Shown here: piece after piece, positions 12,172 to 25,395 of the stretch | How the letters are laid out: each line of letters opens with the position of its first letter | How positions within the stretch are numbered: position 1 is the stretch's first letter | Origin: Owenia fusiformis | Lineage: Eukaryota; Annelida; Polychaeta; Sabellida; Oweniidae | DNA length: 64,000 bases | Direction of reading: 5' to 3' | Assembly (NCBI GenBank): GCA_903813345.2 | Contig: CAIIXF020000007.1 | Coordinates: 21,687,564-21,751,563, forward strand | Notes under the pieces: generated by a model | What the model was told of the DNA's origin: nothing | Seen by the model: the letters and a program-made list of their open reading frames with translations, nothing else | Database searches by the model: none | Position numbers and translations under genes: made by a program

Positions 12172-12232
12172 TTAGACCTAGCCGGGGCCATAAGACATGT
12201 CAGATAAGAAACGAGGCCCAGGCTAGGTCTAA
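12172..12232. repeat. Short imperfect hairpin
   Basis: The segment starts ttagacctagccggggcc and ends with its near inverse ggcccaggctaggtctaa. It could be a tiny MITE; no target duplication was identified. Confidence 0.55.
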
Positions 12233-14183
12233 TGTTGTTGGACTATGAAAGCCCATGCTTGGACAAACCTACTGTCACTGAAAAGCAAAATTTTTCAAAA
12301 ATGTTTCTATGCATTAATGCCGATAATGTGGAGAATAATCACACTCCAGATAGTAAAGGGGTGTGGCAAATAAGAATTTTCCAATCAATAATGAATCATT
12401 TTATTTTCTTCTGATTTTTCAACAATTCGAAAATATTTCAGAATTGAATATTGATTTATTTGGTATCGTTCCTCAAAAGAAAGCCATTTTCGATTGAAAA
12501 AATTATGTAAGATCGTTAGATCGAACTACTCACATTATTGTAGCTCACATGTTTAATCGAGAATCCACAAAACAACTAGATTCCGACACAACGATATTTT
12601 AAACATTTTTTACCGGAAGTATAGTGATGCATTACAATGACGAACAGACAAAAATGTCACATCAAAATTGTGAAAAATACGAACATACAGGTAGCTGCAT
12701 CATAAATAATCATCCTCCTAATGCAATGATCTCCAGAACTTATCTGGATACTGTTCGTGGGCAGGGGTGTCCGCAGATTTGTTCAAGGGGGAGAGGGTGC
12801 GAATCATCTAAAAACAAGTCTCAATCATTCTTGAACTTATAACGGCATAACTTAGGACGGCAACAGAGTTATTTCCCCCTAGCTTTTGCCCCGAGCCTCC
12901 TCAGTAACACAAACGAAATCTCAGGGAAAAGTAACGCAAATATGTAGAATGACTGAAAAGGGAAGCGGCCGCACCCAACGCCCCCCCCCCTTCCCCGCCC
13001 GCGTGAAGTGGACGCTCGCGGGGGCTCAGTGTTCAATACTGATACTTCGGACCTAATTATGTCTTACCTATGCAGGTGGGAATAGTTACATGTACATGTA
13101 CACTCCCCTCCATATGATAAGTTTGGCAATCTTAGCTCCCTCATTGAACTACGTGTTAATTCAAGCCTTTTCATGTTTGAATTTTTATTTAGATATCCAA
13201 TATTTTTTTCAATTAGGATACAATAGGTCGAGAATTGATGTCAAATTTGATGAATTTTTGAAAATTGTCATTTCCATGTAAACCAATGGGAAGTGGTGGG
13301 TTCGGGGCAAATCTGATTTCAGGATATGATTACTCTAACCAGTAAAACGATTCACCAAAGATTAGAATTCATTTAGAAAATCTTACTTTCTTCTTCGTGA
13401 GTATCAGGCTAAAGTTACAGAGCTTCAAAGTTAATTTTGAAAATCATGTTTTGCCTTCTGTGTTATTTCAATGGGAGAGTTTTTAAAAAAAATAATTTTA
13501 ACGTTGGAGACCTATTACTTTGTTGAACATGAAGAAACATTGATTTCAAAAGAATAGTAAACATAAACCTATTACATACATTCTAAATCATAATTTGTGA
13601 AGATTGGATAAAAAATGCCAAAGTTAGAGCAGTTTTAGTGAAAAATTCGATGACAGATATATCTGTCGGTCTGGGTTCCAAATGGATTTTATTTGTGACA
13701 AATATATCCGTCGTCATTCTGGGTATTCAAGAGGTTAAACAACGTTTGCAAATTCAAATTCAAAAAAAAATAAATGAATAAAAAATGGTTGGTACCCCGT
13801 AGTAATATAAAAGAACGGAAGGCCGTTTCTGCATACTTGTTTGCTTGAAACAACAACAAAATTATAATTTTCTGTCATTTGATAGATCATTTATCATGTA
13901 AATACTGAGTACAAAAAGGCCTAATTGATCATTTGTCTCAAATACACTGTAGCCAATACAGAAAACTTGGCCATGAGTGACGGACATGCTAGTCGTAATT
14001 AATTACCAAATGCTACACCAATCTACCATGGATATTTACATACTCGGTCAAATCTAGCAATTTTTACTGATTGCAGCAACGTGTATTTGCTTCATTCAGA
14101 AAGCAAATTGCAGACTGTACTCAGGTGTTCACTGTAGCACGGGAGTATATCTACAGAGTTGTAACCGTCCTGCTTAGCCCCAT
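12233..14183. other. Gene-free stretch with simple-sequence runs
   Basis: It has a C-homopolymer near 12980-12992 and the 16-base perfect palindrome gacagatatatctgtc at 13652-13667, followed by a related inverted motif near 13697-13712. No coding exon was recognised. Confidence 0.45.
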
Positions 14184-14184
14184 A

Positions 14185-15689
14185 CCGGATGTCCCAAAAG
14201 TTTAATGATTTGAACGAGTATGGTGTTTAAACTGCTTCTTTATTCGGTACATTAATATTCCATAAATACCAAATAAAACAAACAATTTACCAAACCTTTA
14301 CCCAATCTATAGAATCTTTTTTTATCTTATCAAATTTAATAATCTATACAATTTATATTCGCTAAATAGTTTCACTTGTTCTTTGTATTGACATTCACAT
14401 TTGATATTTGTACATGTATTTGTGTGATGCAGCAAATCAATTTGTTTTCCTTAACGCACGTATAATTCAATTAATTATTTGTACATTCGGTATTTAAATT
14501 ATTTATATTCGGTAAATACCGAATGCCACATTCGATAAATTTCGTTATTTTTGGATAATTTACGAGACTTTCAGTCACGTGATATATTTGTACGATGTAG
14601 AATAGCTGCGCGGCCATTTTGCAAATCTAGAAGTCACGTGACAAAATATCGAACAACAACGCAAGTTATCGAATATTACTTTATTGCATTCGGTAAATTT
14701 TATTGCATTCGGTAAATAGCAAATTAGCTTTCGGTAAAATGCATTAACTATGTCGTAGAAAAATAAACCATTTGGTAAATATAGGCAAACTTATTTCGGT
14801 AGGGTTCAAATAGAAATTCAATATTGTGCATATAATGTGTTACTCTTAAGGAATACCATAACAATTTACGCAAAAAATATCATTTAACGAATGAAATATG
14901 TAATTTAATGCACATAGTATTAAGTGATTGGTTATTTTGAAAACTTTATTTGCTGTAACAAACATATAAACGTTTTTACCGAATGGAAAAATGATTTAGC
15001 GAATATAAATGTTTCATATATCGAATATATTTGAATTTAATGAATAAAGAAGCAAAAATAATGCCATAAACGAGCAACCCATGTCACGATGGGCACATTG
15101 GCTATATATGCCCCCAAATCATTTTAGGTCATTTATTTTGATTTTTAGATGGCATTATAATATTCTGAATTAAACATCTCATACATTTACGATTTAGAGC
15201 CTCTAAGCAACAGCTTGTAAAAAGTAACATCACAATTTTAATTTTCACTTGGATATGACTTGGGTCGACTTTTGAGACACATTTAGCCGTAAATCAAACA
15301 TACCCAGTGTTAGCCAACATATAAAATCTGGTCGTGGTAACATTGTGGTGTTGTGCCTGTACAATGGAGCCAGGCACACAGGACTGAAAAACAAATATTC
15401 CAGCTGCTGTAACTTTGCTATTATATATTTTTTATTTTTTATTTCCTTTATGTCACAATAAATAAAAATACAAATTATTTACAGTGGATACCCTATATAG
15501 GTGTATATACTGCTTGATTAAACATAAATTGGATATAATAATAGCGCAAATAAATAAATAAGTATATAGTATGTTGACCGTCTAACTAACTTGGTGTGAA
15601 TAAAGACCTCTATCGAAGAATCATATGAATATCAGCCGTTGTTTGTAAATATCATTCATGCAGAGTGCATACATTTTTGGGACAACCTG
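14185..15689. mobile_element. 1.5-kb mariner-ended element with dispersed ttcggtaaat motif
   Basis: The left end ccggatgtcccaaaag and the right end tttttgggacaacctg are inverted and flanked by TA at 14183-14184 and 15690-15691, as for Tc1/mariner. There is no transposase frame. The interior carries at least a dozen variants of attcggtaaat in both orientations, for example at 14241, 14507-14520, 14688, 14707, 14729, 14769 and 14976. The size equals that of an autonomous mariner, but the interior is non-coding. Confidence 0.72.
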
Positions 15690-16037
15690 TATTTAGAGTG
15701 ATAAAAGTTTACTGTCCACCGTACAAGTATTTGTAGCTTCATTAAGTTGACAACTCATAATTTATTTCTACAATATAAATTATTGGCGAAGAATATATTT
15801 TTAAATATTTGTATACCAGTCTCATGAAGCAAATATTAATTTTCGACATGGCGTGACAGATACAGATGGTTCTGGTCTTTGGTTCCCCGCTCTAACCGAA
15901 AAATCCATTTCCAATTAATCAGTGAAGATTACATTTTAATTGCTAGATAAAGTCAAAATGAATAATTAATTGATATGACATGGTCGTCTAAATAAAGAGG
16001 ATTCTACGAGATGTGACTTTATTTACTTCTTCCATTA

Positions 16038-16045
16038 TATATAAA
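16038..16045 (+). promoter_or_regulatory. Candidate TATA box of the double-VWA gene
   Basis: TATATAAA lies about 120 bases upstream of a good splice donor (gtgagt at 16160). The coding exon at 17162 is preceded by an acceptor (ttttcag ending 17156). The simplest model is a 5' UTR exon of roughly 16068-16159 joined to 17157. This is inferred from signals only. Confidence 0.45.
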
Positions 16046-17161
16046 CCCATTAGATCATGGGGACAATCAAACATTTGACACTTTTAGATTCACCTTCAGT
16101 AGATCTTCATTGACCTAGATAACAAGTTAATTATAGGATTGGAAGAACAAAACACAACGGTGAGTACAGTAATATAACAGTTTAACATTTTTAAATACTT
16201 TAATTATGTGTCTGCTGGTAGCTTTTAAAGCAATATAATTCAATATTGGGCAATTTTGATTGAAAAATTGAATTGTTAGATTGAATTTGATGAAACAAAA
16301 ACTTGTAACGGTAGATCGCGCCAGTCCGGTCCATATTATTGTTTGCTGCGTTTATCAAAGGTGTAGTATGTTTGCATTGTGAATGAATATTTTGTTTTTT
16401 CATGGCATAGAATACTTGAGCAAGTTTTAACAAGTTGCTCCAGGAAGAAACTTGATTTTGATGACATATAAAATAAAAGGACATATAAAATAAAGGACCA
16501 CGGACCTGTGCTCACTTAGTGTAGAACCTTTAGAAGAAAGTATATCCCGACTTTCAACCAAGAATATTGATTGGTACTCTCGACCTTTGAGAAATTTAGA
16601 TATGACTTAGCTTGATGACCTTACCTTGCTCGCAGAGTCTAGTTATAAACTGAAGATGAAGCTCTCTTTTTAGGAGCGAAGTCGAACGAATGCAAATGGT
16701 AAATGACCTAGACCTGTGACCATGCAAATCTTACTTTTCAGAGCTTAGTAGGCATTTTGTAATGAAGCTGACCAAAATTTGAATCCAGAAAATCAATTTT
16801 GAAAAATCTCAAAACTAAGGTCAGATTTGAACTCTTGAGGCCCCAGTGTAAATGATTTTTTCTTTAAAAATGGTCAAAATATTTAGCAAGTTGAAAAATA
16901 TCCTATTTTTACAGGTATTTTTATGTCAAATATCTAAAAAAGCGAGACGATTTTAATACTGACATGACACATATTGAGAATGCTTGGCTAGCGGATTAAC
17001 CTACTATTTTATGACCAACCCATTAAGATATGAAAGGAATAGTGGCAGGTACTATTCATATTTAAATTAGTTGCCCATAAAACAGTAGGTCAATCCGGTA
17101 GTCGACAGGCGTTGCATTCGCGAATACGAGCTAAGTTTACATTACATTATTTTCAGTACCA

Positions 17162-20133
17162 ATGGCGATTCTACACCGTGTCTGTTATGTTGCGTTTGTG
17201 CTGATTTATGATAATTTCCAAGTTATTGCCGAAGAGGGATCGATGATAGATGGCGCCAGAATACCTGATACTGTGACACCTTTTAGAACACCGGGTATGT
17301 TTAGTATTTGCACCCACAGTTTATAAACCAGCGACGATTGTCAAATAGTTGTTTCAACATCATGGTGGTTGTCTATTAGTTTGTGTTGACATATGCCATT
17401 CTATTGTTTTAACATTGGGCATAGTGTATGCAGATATCATGCCGTTTTACTAAGTGCGCGTAGAAATAATCTTTTTCACTTTAGTGTGTGCCGACATTCT
17501 GTTATTCATGCACGAAGACATCCTTTTGACATGTGTCTGCTGATATTCATCATGCTGTTTTAATTTAGTGTGTGCTGACATCATGCTGTTATTTGACACC
17601 TCGTGTTCCATCATCGAGCCTGACAAGGAAAGAATAATCGATGTTGTTAAAAGATTCTACTCAGCCATTAATTCTGTGGTATGTGTTATTATAACTAGTA
17701 TTTATATTATATTAATAAAACCAAGACTTATGGGAAATTAAATCAAACTACTTTTACTTTTATTTAAACTATGATCTAGTCTTCTAGAACACTGCTCGAA
17801 ACTACTGCGTATTTACATCACTTGAACGTATATGGCTTGCTCTTACAGCCTTGTTTTGAATTTCAAGACACTATTGGATAATATTCAATCTTTATCTTCT
17901 TGTATTGGGATTGGTTTCTTTTTGTTACCATTTTGTTGAGTTAAGAAGTCAGAAAAAGAAACGAATTCTATAAATACAACACCATGTACATTTCACATTG
18001 ATCAGTCACGTTACATTTTAGCCTATGGATGACACCAGTGAAGGTTCAGTGAGGCTCGGGGCGGCAACATTCAGCAAGGGTATTGGTCACCAGTTCTTTC
18101 TTAATGACAACATTGGGAGCGACGCCATCCTATCAGCGCTTTCCAGCACAAACATGTCCGATCTTGGCTGTAAGACCCACACCCACCATGCTATTGAGAG
18201 TCTTTATACAACATACTTTGGCAATAGTAGTCTTGGTGACCGTGATGATGCTGAATACCCAAATGTTGCACTCATCTTTACGGATAGTAGATCGTTTCCG
18301 AAGCGCAACGAGAAAAAGGCCATTGCCAATGCTGCTATAGCCAAGGAGAAAGGAATACACATCGGAATTGTGTTGGTGCCTAACAAGTGAGGATTTGACC
18401 GTTATTTGGAATCAATGGTTTCTCGCCATGTTCGGTCACACTTAAAATGGTATTTTCAATAAACAATGGTCGTTAACCTACATGTAGCTACCATAAATAT
18501 CCGGTTGGTGATGATTTTGGGCAGGCTTATATATTTCAAAAATATCAACATTATTTTACGCACATCAAAACACTGGTTATCAAGATTTAAGTCATCCAAT
18601 GTCGTAAATGTTTTGATTTTTCACATTCAGATTTGGGAAGCCTCCGAGAGAAAAGGAGGTTGAGATGGTTCCTAGTGACCCTGTAGAAGACAATACATAC
18701 GACATAGACAATGATGAACTCATCGAGGAACTAAACGGAGACATGTCACGAATGTTTCCCTGTCCCCCAATTATGATGTCAGACGAAAGAGGTACTAGAA
18801 TAGTATCTTACATTCCTTTCTGCAAGAACATCAACTTACATTGGTCTACGAATGACACATTCAAAATCGATGTTTGTTTCGATATGTACAATAAATCAGA
18901 TATCTTTTAATGTCATAGTATTTGAAAGTGTAAATGAAAAAAGGTTCTTGAGAATGACAATTCTTTCTGTCTTCGCTCTTCTAAAATGTTTAATTATTTT
19001 CTTAGAGTGTCATACCTTGCTCCCCTATAAATTACACAACCACTGTGTGTATAACATGTGTGATTTCAGTTTGTGCTGATGTGCTGTTCATATTTGACAT
19101 AAGTTGCAGCATAATGGAAGCCCACAAGCAGGCGTCGCTGCAGGTGTGTAACAACTAGAATGTTCAATGTAGAATGTTAAGGGGGCCCACAGCATTGTTT
19201 ATTTCTTCGCGATCGTCGAGCCACTATGTCCAATCGAGATTATTTTAGTACCTATGTTTTCCTGAGACGTTTGTGCATCCGGAGATAACAAGGTCTACCC
19301 AAAGTTTGATAGCTATATCGTCGTAACTTATGACTTGTCATTTACGAATGTTCAATCATCATCATGGTGTAGAGAAATCGTAATTTTACTGAGTGGCTCT
19401 CCTTAACCATCCATCATTACAATTAAGATTAAGGTACCCATATGGCAAGAGGTCAAGTTCATTTAAACTCTAAATCTTGGATGTTTATTTCTTTCTTAAT
19501 TTGGTCCGTTTCAAATCAAAATCAAGACAGACTATACGTTTTAGTACACGTAGCATCGTATAGTAAGTATTACACGGTGCAATATGATTCCAGGTTGCTA
19601 GAGAAATAGTTCAGCTTGTCGTTGGAGATGTTCGATACTCTGCCATGACATACGATGAGGATGCCTATCTACAATTTAGCAGTTCGGAACATGGAGGGAA
19701 CATACAGGCGGTACTTGATGACTTAACAGGAATGGACATGGCTGAAGTAAATTGCAAAACAAAAACTCACTCGGCATTGGCCTATACCTTGGATTTTGTG
19801 TTTAATGATAATAAGTCAATTGACAGAGACGATAAAACCTACCCTGATATTGTTATTCTGTTCAATGATGGCCTAACTGCTCCTCTGAAGGAGAGAGACA
19901 GAACAATAGAAGCAGCCAGAGCTTTGAAAAACAATGGGATTGACATTTTCTTAGTTAAACTTTGGAACAATCGGGGTAAAGATGGCAGGCCTGAGTTCCA
20001 GGCAATACCTACATTCCAAGAGTACCTCTTACCTGGTATAAACCAAGGCTTCCTCGATGATGATCCCAGAAGTGTGGCTGGTGTTGCAGACAACATTGCT
20101 ATGCAATTAAACAGATATCAATGTCCTACCTGA
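17162..20133 (+). CDS. Secreted protein with two von Willebrand A domains (6 coding exons)
   Basis: Coding exons are 17162-17294, 17569-17678, 18022-18386, 18631-18791, 19070-19143 and 19594-20133, with matching phases, giving 460 residues. Residues 1-23 form a signal peptide (the hydrophobic stretch ends near QVIA). VWA domain 1 starts VCADIMLLF, with the MIDAS motif DTSCS at 54-58. Domain 2 starts VCADVLFIF, with DISCS at 266-270. Both have a later threonine region (CKTHTH, CKTKTH) and a beta-strand ending FTD or FND. VWA domains bind ligands through a divalent metal; here the role is probably extracellular matrix or adhesion. Paired secreted VWA proteins are common in invertebrate matrices, including shell matrix, but nothing here proves that. 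The two domains begin at equivalent phase-1 junctions, which suggests exon-set duplication. The 3' end faces the ankyrin gene, with 376 bases between the stop codons. Confidence 0.88.
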
Positions 20134-20249
20134 TACTGATCCAGGGGACTCGATCAGATGTTCATATTATCATACACCAAGTCCATTTTGAAACTCAACT
20201 ATGCGTTTTACATGTTGTAAAATAAGTACTTAGTATAACCTTTTATTGT

Positions 20250-20255
20250 AATAAA
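20250..20255 (+). terminator. Polyadenylation signal of the double-VWA gene
   Basis: AATAAA lies 117 bases after the stop codon. TTTATT at 20242-20247 and 20286-20291 gives AATAAA on the opposite strand for the converging ankyrin gene. The two 3' UTRs probably abut or overlap. Confidence 0.6.
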
Positions 20256-20509
20256 CTAAGCCTTTCCTCATTTTATAAATTCATATTTATTTGTACATTT
20301 AAATGTTTTTCCTTGATGTCTGTTTTTTTTAAATTTTACGCTAATGTATGTATTATGTGTTCTCAAATAAATAGTACGATATACAAAATCCGCCTGTCGT
20401 CATCTGAGATACAATATGATAAAATCTGAAAATCTTAAAGTTTATGTACCATCATGGTGTATATCCCTACGGTGAGCTGTCTCCAGGCCTTGCTCACGAA
20501 TCATTTTTC

Positions 20510-23500
20510 TCATCGTATTGTACCAGCTAAGAGTTGCCTCGTTTCAGTTCCCCTAGCATACTGATATGGTATCTTGCCTCTGTCATCCTTAATATTCAGC
20601 TTGCACTTTGTGTCAAGTATAACTCTAAGTACCTCCGGTTGGTTATAATATGCAGCTGTGTGCAGGACTGTCCAACCTCCAACGGTAGTTTTTAGTGGAT
20701 CAGCACCCTTGTTAATAAGAACCTCTGCAGTATACTGATACCCTCCTCTTGCTGTAACATGGAGTGGGGTACCCATTCCATCTCTATGGAGGTTGATATC
20801 TGCTCCACTATTGGCTAAGAGTTCAACCAATCCAAAGTCGTCATTTTGTGTAGCAAGATGAATAGCAGGTTCAACTTCACTTGACTGGGCGTTCACGTTT
20901 GCTCCAGCTTTAATCAGTCTTTGACAGATTTTCTTGAATGATTTCGTAACTGCAAGTTGAAGTGGAGAAAATCCCTCGGCATTATGCTCATCAATAACCA
21001 CCTCTCTGTCTATCAATAGTTCAACAATAACTTCATGTCCCGCTGTAACAGCTATATGACAAGGAGAGTCTCCATTATTTGTTTTAATGCCAATATTGGC
21101 GTCGTGTTTAATTAGTTTTTCCAGTATATTCTTCTTACCCTTAGTTGCAGCCATATGAACTGGCCCCCACCCTAAATGATCCTGTATATCAGGGGCGGCT
21201 CCAGCTTCTAATAACACCGTCATGATGCCTATGTGACCGTGCTCAGTGGCTAAAAACAGTGGTGTTGACCCTACATTGCTAGGCAGATTTAAATCGGCCT
21301 TATATTTCACAAGAATTTTGACAACGTCAACGTGGTTATTTTGTGCTGCAACGTGTAACGCCGATGTCCCATCTTTCAATTTCAAATCCGGATCAGCTCC
21401 GTGCGACCCAAGTATGTCAGAGAGTTTATGAAAACCCTGCATGGCAGCAGCATACAGTGCTGTCATTCCCGTTTCAGCTCGGAGATTCAAATTAGCTTTG
21501 AATTCAAGCAGCATCTGTATCACCTCTTTATGGCCCTCCTCCGTTGCAATCATCAGTGGACTCCACTGTCCATCCTCTTGCAGGTTAACATCAGCTCCCT
21601 TCTGGAGTAAATACTTTGCAGCATTGAACCGACCCTTATGGCAAGCAAGGTACAGAGGTGTCATTCCACACTGAGTTTGAAGATTGATTTCTGCTCCTGA
21701 AAAGGGGTAAAATTATGTTAACAAAAATAATGAGACAATTTTTGTTCAAATGTGAAATTGACAAGCAAGTGTACTTGAGTTGGATTGGTGCATTAATTAA
21801 CACGTGTTGATTAACAATGGAATAGGCTGTCAAAAACAACGACACCAACTCTACAGCAATTGATGGACATTGATGGACAAAGAGCCTCTTGAAAAAAGAT
21901 ACAGCTTTTGAAGAATGTGAGGAAAGTGCTAAATGGATTATGCAATGCTACACCTTTATCTGAATTTTTATTGAAATTATATCCATCCAGATAAGCTGCT
22001 GTCCGAGCAGCAACTGGTGGTCATACCAACTTCTAAGAATCAGCTGTAAATCTGTAAAATTATATGATATAAAGCTGAAAATCCTCAGGTAACTCCAGAA
22101 TTGACTCTTTAAAATGAGATATGACACACAATGAAACATTAGTACTTTTTGCTGTAGAGGGAGTGTCGTTTTTTTTACACCATGTACTATATAGTAGTAC
22201 CTGCAGATATGAGTGTGCTGCATGCGTCCTTTGCTCCACTTAACGCTGCAAGGTGAAGTGGAGCACGGCCAAGTTTGTCCTGAAACTGGTAAAGCGCACC
22301 ATGCTCCAGTAGCAAATGAACAACACGAGAATGCCCCCCTTCAGCAGCATAGTGCATCGCGCACATACCGTTTTTGTCAATTTTGTTCAAATCCAATTCA
22401 CATCGTTCAATCAACAGTTCTGCCACTTCCTTATGACCTTGTTTAGCTGCAGCAAATAGACACGATGTTCCTTCTGTAGTTATGGCATGCGGGTCGGCCC
22501 CTTGGTCGAGAAGTAGCGATACAATATCAGTTCTAGGTGTTTCACAAGCGATAAACAATACATTACATTTATGCTGGTCCTGTTTGTTTACTTCGGCTCC
22601 CGACTGAATGAGAAACTCCACTATTTCAACATTACCACACTTGCATGCTATGTGTAACGGAGTCATACCGTCTCTACGTTGACAGTTCACAAATGCCATG
22701 TTCTTTATAAGTATCTTCGCAATCTCTATATGGTTTTCTTGTGCTGCATTGAACAGTGCTGTTGATCCATCTCTAGTCGGATGGTCTGCATAAACGTTTG
22801 CTTCAAGGAGTAATAGAACAACTTTCTCTCTCCCTAAGTAGCTCGCTATATGAAGCGGCGCCCAGCCATCTACATTTCTGATATTCAATTTAGCGCCAAA
22901 GTCTCCCAACATTCTCAATGCGCTTGTATGTCCATTCTGAGCCGCTAAATATGCGGGAGTTGCTCCTGTTTTAGTCTCGATATCTTTCTCCGCGCCAGCA
23001 AGACAAAGAATTTCTATGAGTTTCGTCTTTCCCTCTGCTGCAGCCATATGGATAGCAGTCCACCCATTCTCCTCTCGCTCATCTAAACCTGCTTTATTGA
23101 CAGCCAAGAGCTGGGTGAGCTCAGTGTCGTCTTTGTCAATGGCCAGCATAAGCGGGGTGATGCCCTTGGGAGTCTTGATATCCAATCTGAAAGTATATAA
23201 GTCCGAAGTTTTAATCTTATCATGGCAAGAATTAGTGATCGTTGAATAATGAAATCTTTTAGATCTATTTTTGGTAATAAAATGTTTAGATTATGTCATA
23301 TTATGATACCAAGATCCAAGAAATGACTCGATCATACCTAAATGAGCGAAGAATGAAATAGTCAATGATCCCTTTGTGGCCTTGTTTAACTGCATGATGT
23401 ATAGGAGTGTAGCCGGAAGCATCTGCTACATATGGCGGTACACCAGAGTCAATGATGAGCTTGAATATCTCGGCATTTCCGAGGTCAGCCGCTACAACAA

Positions 23501-24067
23501 GAATAAATATGTGTAATATGACCACTGAACTTATGGTCAAATCTTTTATTTATGATCTTGTATCCTGATATGTGCCATTAGGCTAACGATCATTGAAAAG
23601 AATCTATTCGAATCTCTGTAAGAATATTTCAAAGAGAGATTCATGATCATAGCTTTATGGTAGTTTCTTTGTTGTCACACTTCTCTTTTTAACGTTTGCC
23701 AGAAATAGAGCAAATAAATTGGAGAAGTGTGAAGCTTCACCTCATATATTTAGTGATACATTTGTTGTCTAAAGCAGACATACTGCATCACATGCGGATA
23801 TATTTACCAGAAGTAAGGGGAGAATAGCCATCACTTCCATATTTTGTGCAAATGTGGTCAACACTGCCGTTGTAACGTTTCAGGATGCGCCTCGCCTTTC
23901 GTGGATTTACTCTTCGGATTGCGTCCAATAGGTTTTCCGTCACTTCGTACACACTTGCCATGACGTTGTTGGTCACGTCGACGTTGATTCTTGCATGATT
24001 ATTACTTAAGCAGATTTCTGTGATTGTGGTATTGATATGATCTAGAGTATTCACCTCGTCAGCTATA
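20510..24067 (-). CDS. Ankyrin-repeat protein, about 22 repeats (5' end not found)
   Basis: Exons on the minus strand are 24067-23808, 23491-23338, 23186-22201 and 21696-20510, with consistent phases. They encode about 861 residues to a stop after LLAGTIR. Residues 1-90 or so have no recognised domain and include a basic patch (RRVNPRKARRILKR). The rest is an almost uninterrupted ankyrin array with repeats of about 33 residues such as DGMTPLHIACKCGN and DGTSALHVAAQNNH. The exon 22201-23186 holds about ten repeats and the last exon about eleven. Such arrays are protein-binding scaffolds; there is no kinase, death domain, SOCS box or membrane segment in the visible part. The 24067 boundary follows a strong acceptor (a T-run then aacag), and no ATG opens this frame upstream, so at least one 5' exon is missing from this model. 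The partner is unknown. Confidence 0.85.
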
Positions 24068-24109
24068 CTGTTAAAAAAACTGAGAAATATTTGTGTTTCA
24101 GTCAATCCA

Positions 24110-24780
24110 GCGTGTTGATAACGTTTCTTGTATTATAACAAAACATGACCTTAACAGTTGATACCTCTTTAAACGTGTCCTCAGAGGATAATATTTGCGC
24201 AACTATATTTTTTGTATTTTCATTATCACCTCAAGCTCAAATTATATTAATCTATATTTCACATATTGGCATTCCGTCGTACTTAAATCCCTGTAATCCT
24301 ATGATTCTTCTTAACTCAATTTACCAAATCTTATGATAAACGGCGAACTTTGCTGTAACTAAGAGTGTATTTACAGATCAAACAGCATGTGAAAAGCCAT
24401 TGAACTCAACGCGACATATTCATAGAAAATGGAGAACGTTTTTGACAAAAATATTTATTTTCTTCCACAATGCATTTAAGTTCAGTATTGACATAGTTAA
24501 ATTATTATTTACCTACTTAAACGACACAATGGTATTTTAGAGTCAACTGGCCTATCTGCAGGTAATTTGTGTGAGCACATAGGTAGTCGTCAAGTGTACT
24601 TACAGTTTTAACAATCTGAACAATGTGTGGTTTGAAAGATTGTTGAATTTAATAGAATTATACAACATATAACTTGCCAATGTGTAGAAATTCAAGATGA
24701 AAATATTGCTGATTACTTTTACTTTTCATTTTAACAACATGTGACATACAGCTAAACATTTGTCCTACAGATAAAACCTC
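24110..24780. other. Gene-free stretch upstream of the ankyrin gene
   Basis: It should contain or precede the missing first exon of the ankyrin gene, but no convincing ATG exon with a matching phase was identified. Confidence 0.35.
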
Positions 24781-24789
24781 ATTGGGTCA

Positions 24790-25370
24790 TTCTTGGATAC
24801 GATATCAATTCTTTTGACATGGTTAAAAGATGGCACAAAACACTACTTTTCTTCTTAAATTATAGAATGTTTCTAGAAAACTCATTTTGGAATCGCTTCG
24901 AATCATGCATTCTTCAACTCAAAATCTGAGAAACTGACGCGCAATAGATTGGAATGGACCTTGAGACTTTTGGCAAGAAACTATACATTTCATCACCTTT
25001 TAAGTGAGTTGCAATGATATAAGACACATTAATTTTGGTACGAAAGTGAAGATGACCACTGATATTTAGCGTTGTGAGGTCCATCTCCGTTCCCCTGGTT
25101 CCGGCTCGTTTAGAGTTAAAACTGCAGAACAATTAACATTCCTGTTTCTTTTTCAGGATACGAATAAATGGGTTTAAAAGATGGCACGATACGCTGCTCT
25201 GTTTCTCTTTTAGAAAATCCAGGATAAGATCAATACAATTTCAGCTGGGGTCTAAAAGATGGCACAACACGATGGCTTGTTTTATTTCTAGAAATTCCAA
25301 TATGATATTAATACAATTCAATTCCGGTTTAAAAGATGGCGCAGCACTGTTTTTGTAAAAATTTCAATTA
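24790..25370. repeat. Diverged tandem repeat, about 85-bp unit
   Basis: The phrase ttaaaagatggcac or a close variant recurs near 24825, 25175, 25250 and 25330. Each is followed by a tctagaaa-like segment and a gatatcaat or gatattaat-like segment. The last three units are contiguous and the first is separated by about 300 bases. Confidence 0.7.
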
Positions 25371-25395
25371 ATTTTTTAGAGATGACACTATCAGT

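Noticed and set aside
24068-24105. N-terminal extension of the ankyrin frame to 24105
   Set aside because: It begins with TTG and runs through a strong polypyrimidine tract and AG acceptor, so it is probably intron.
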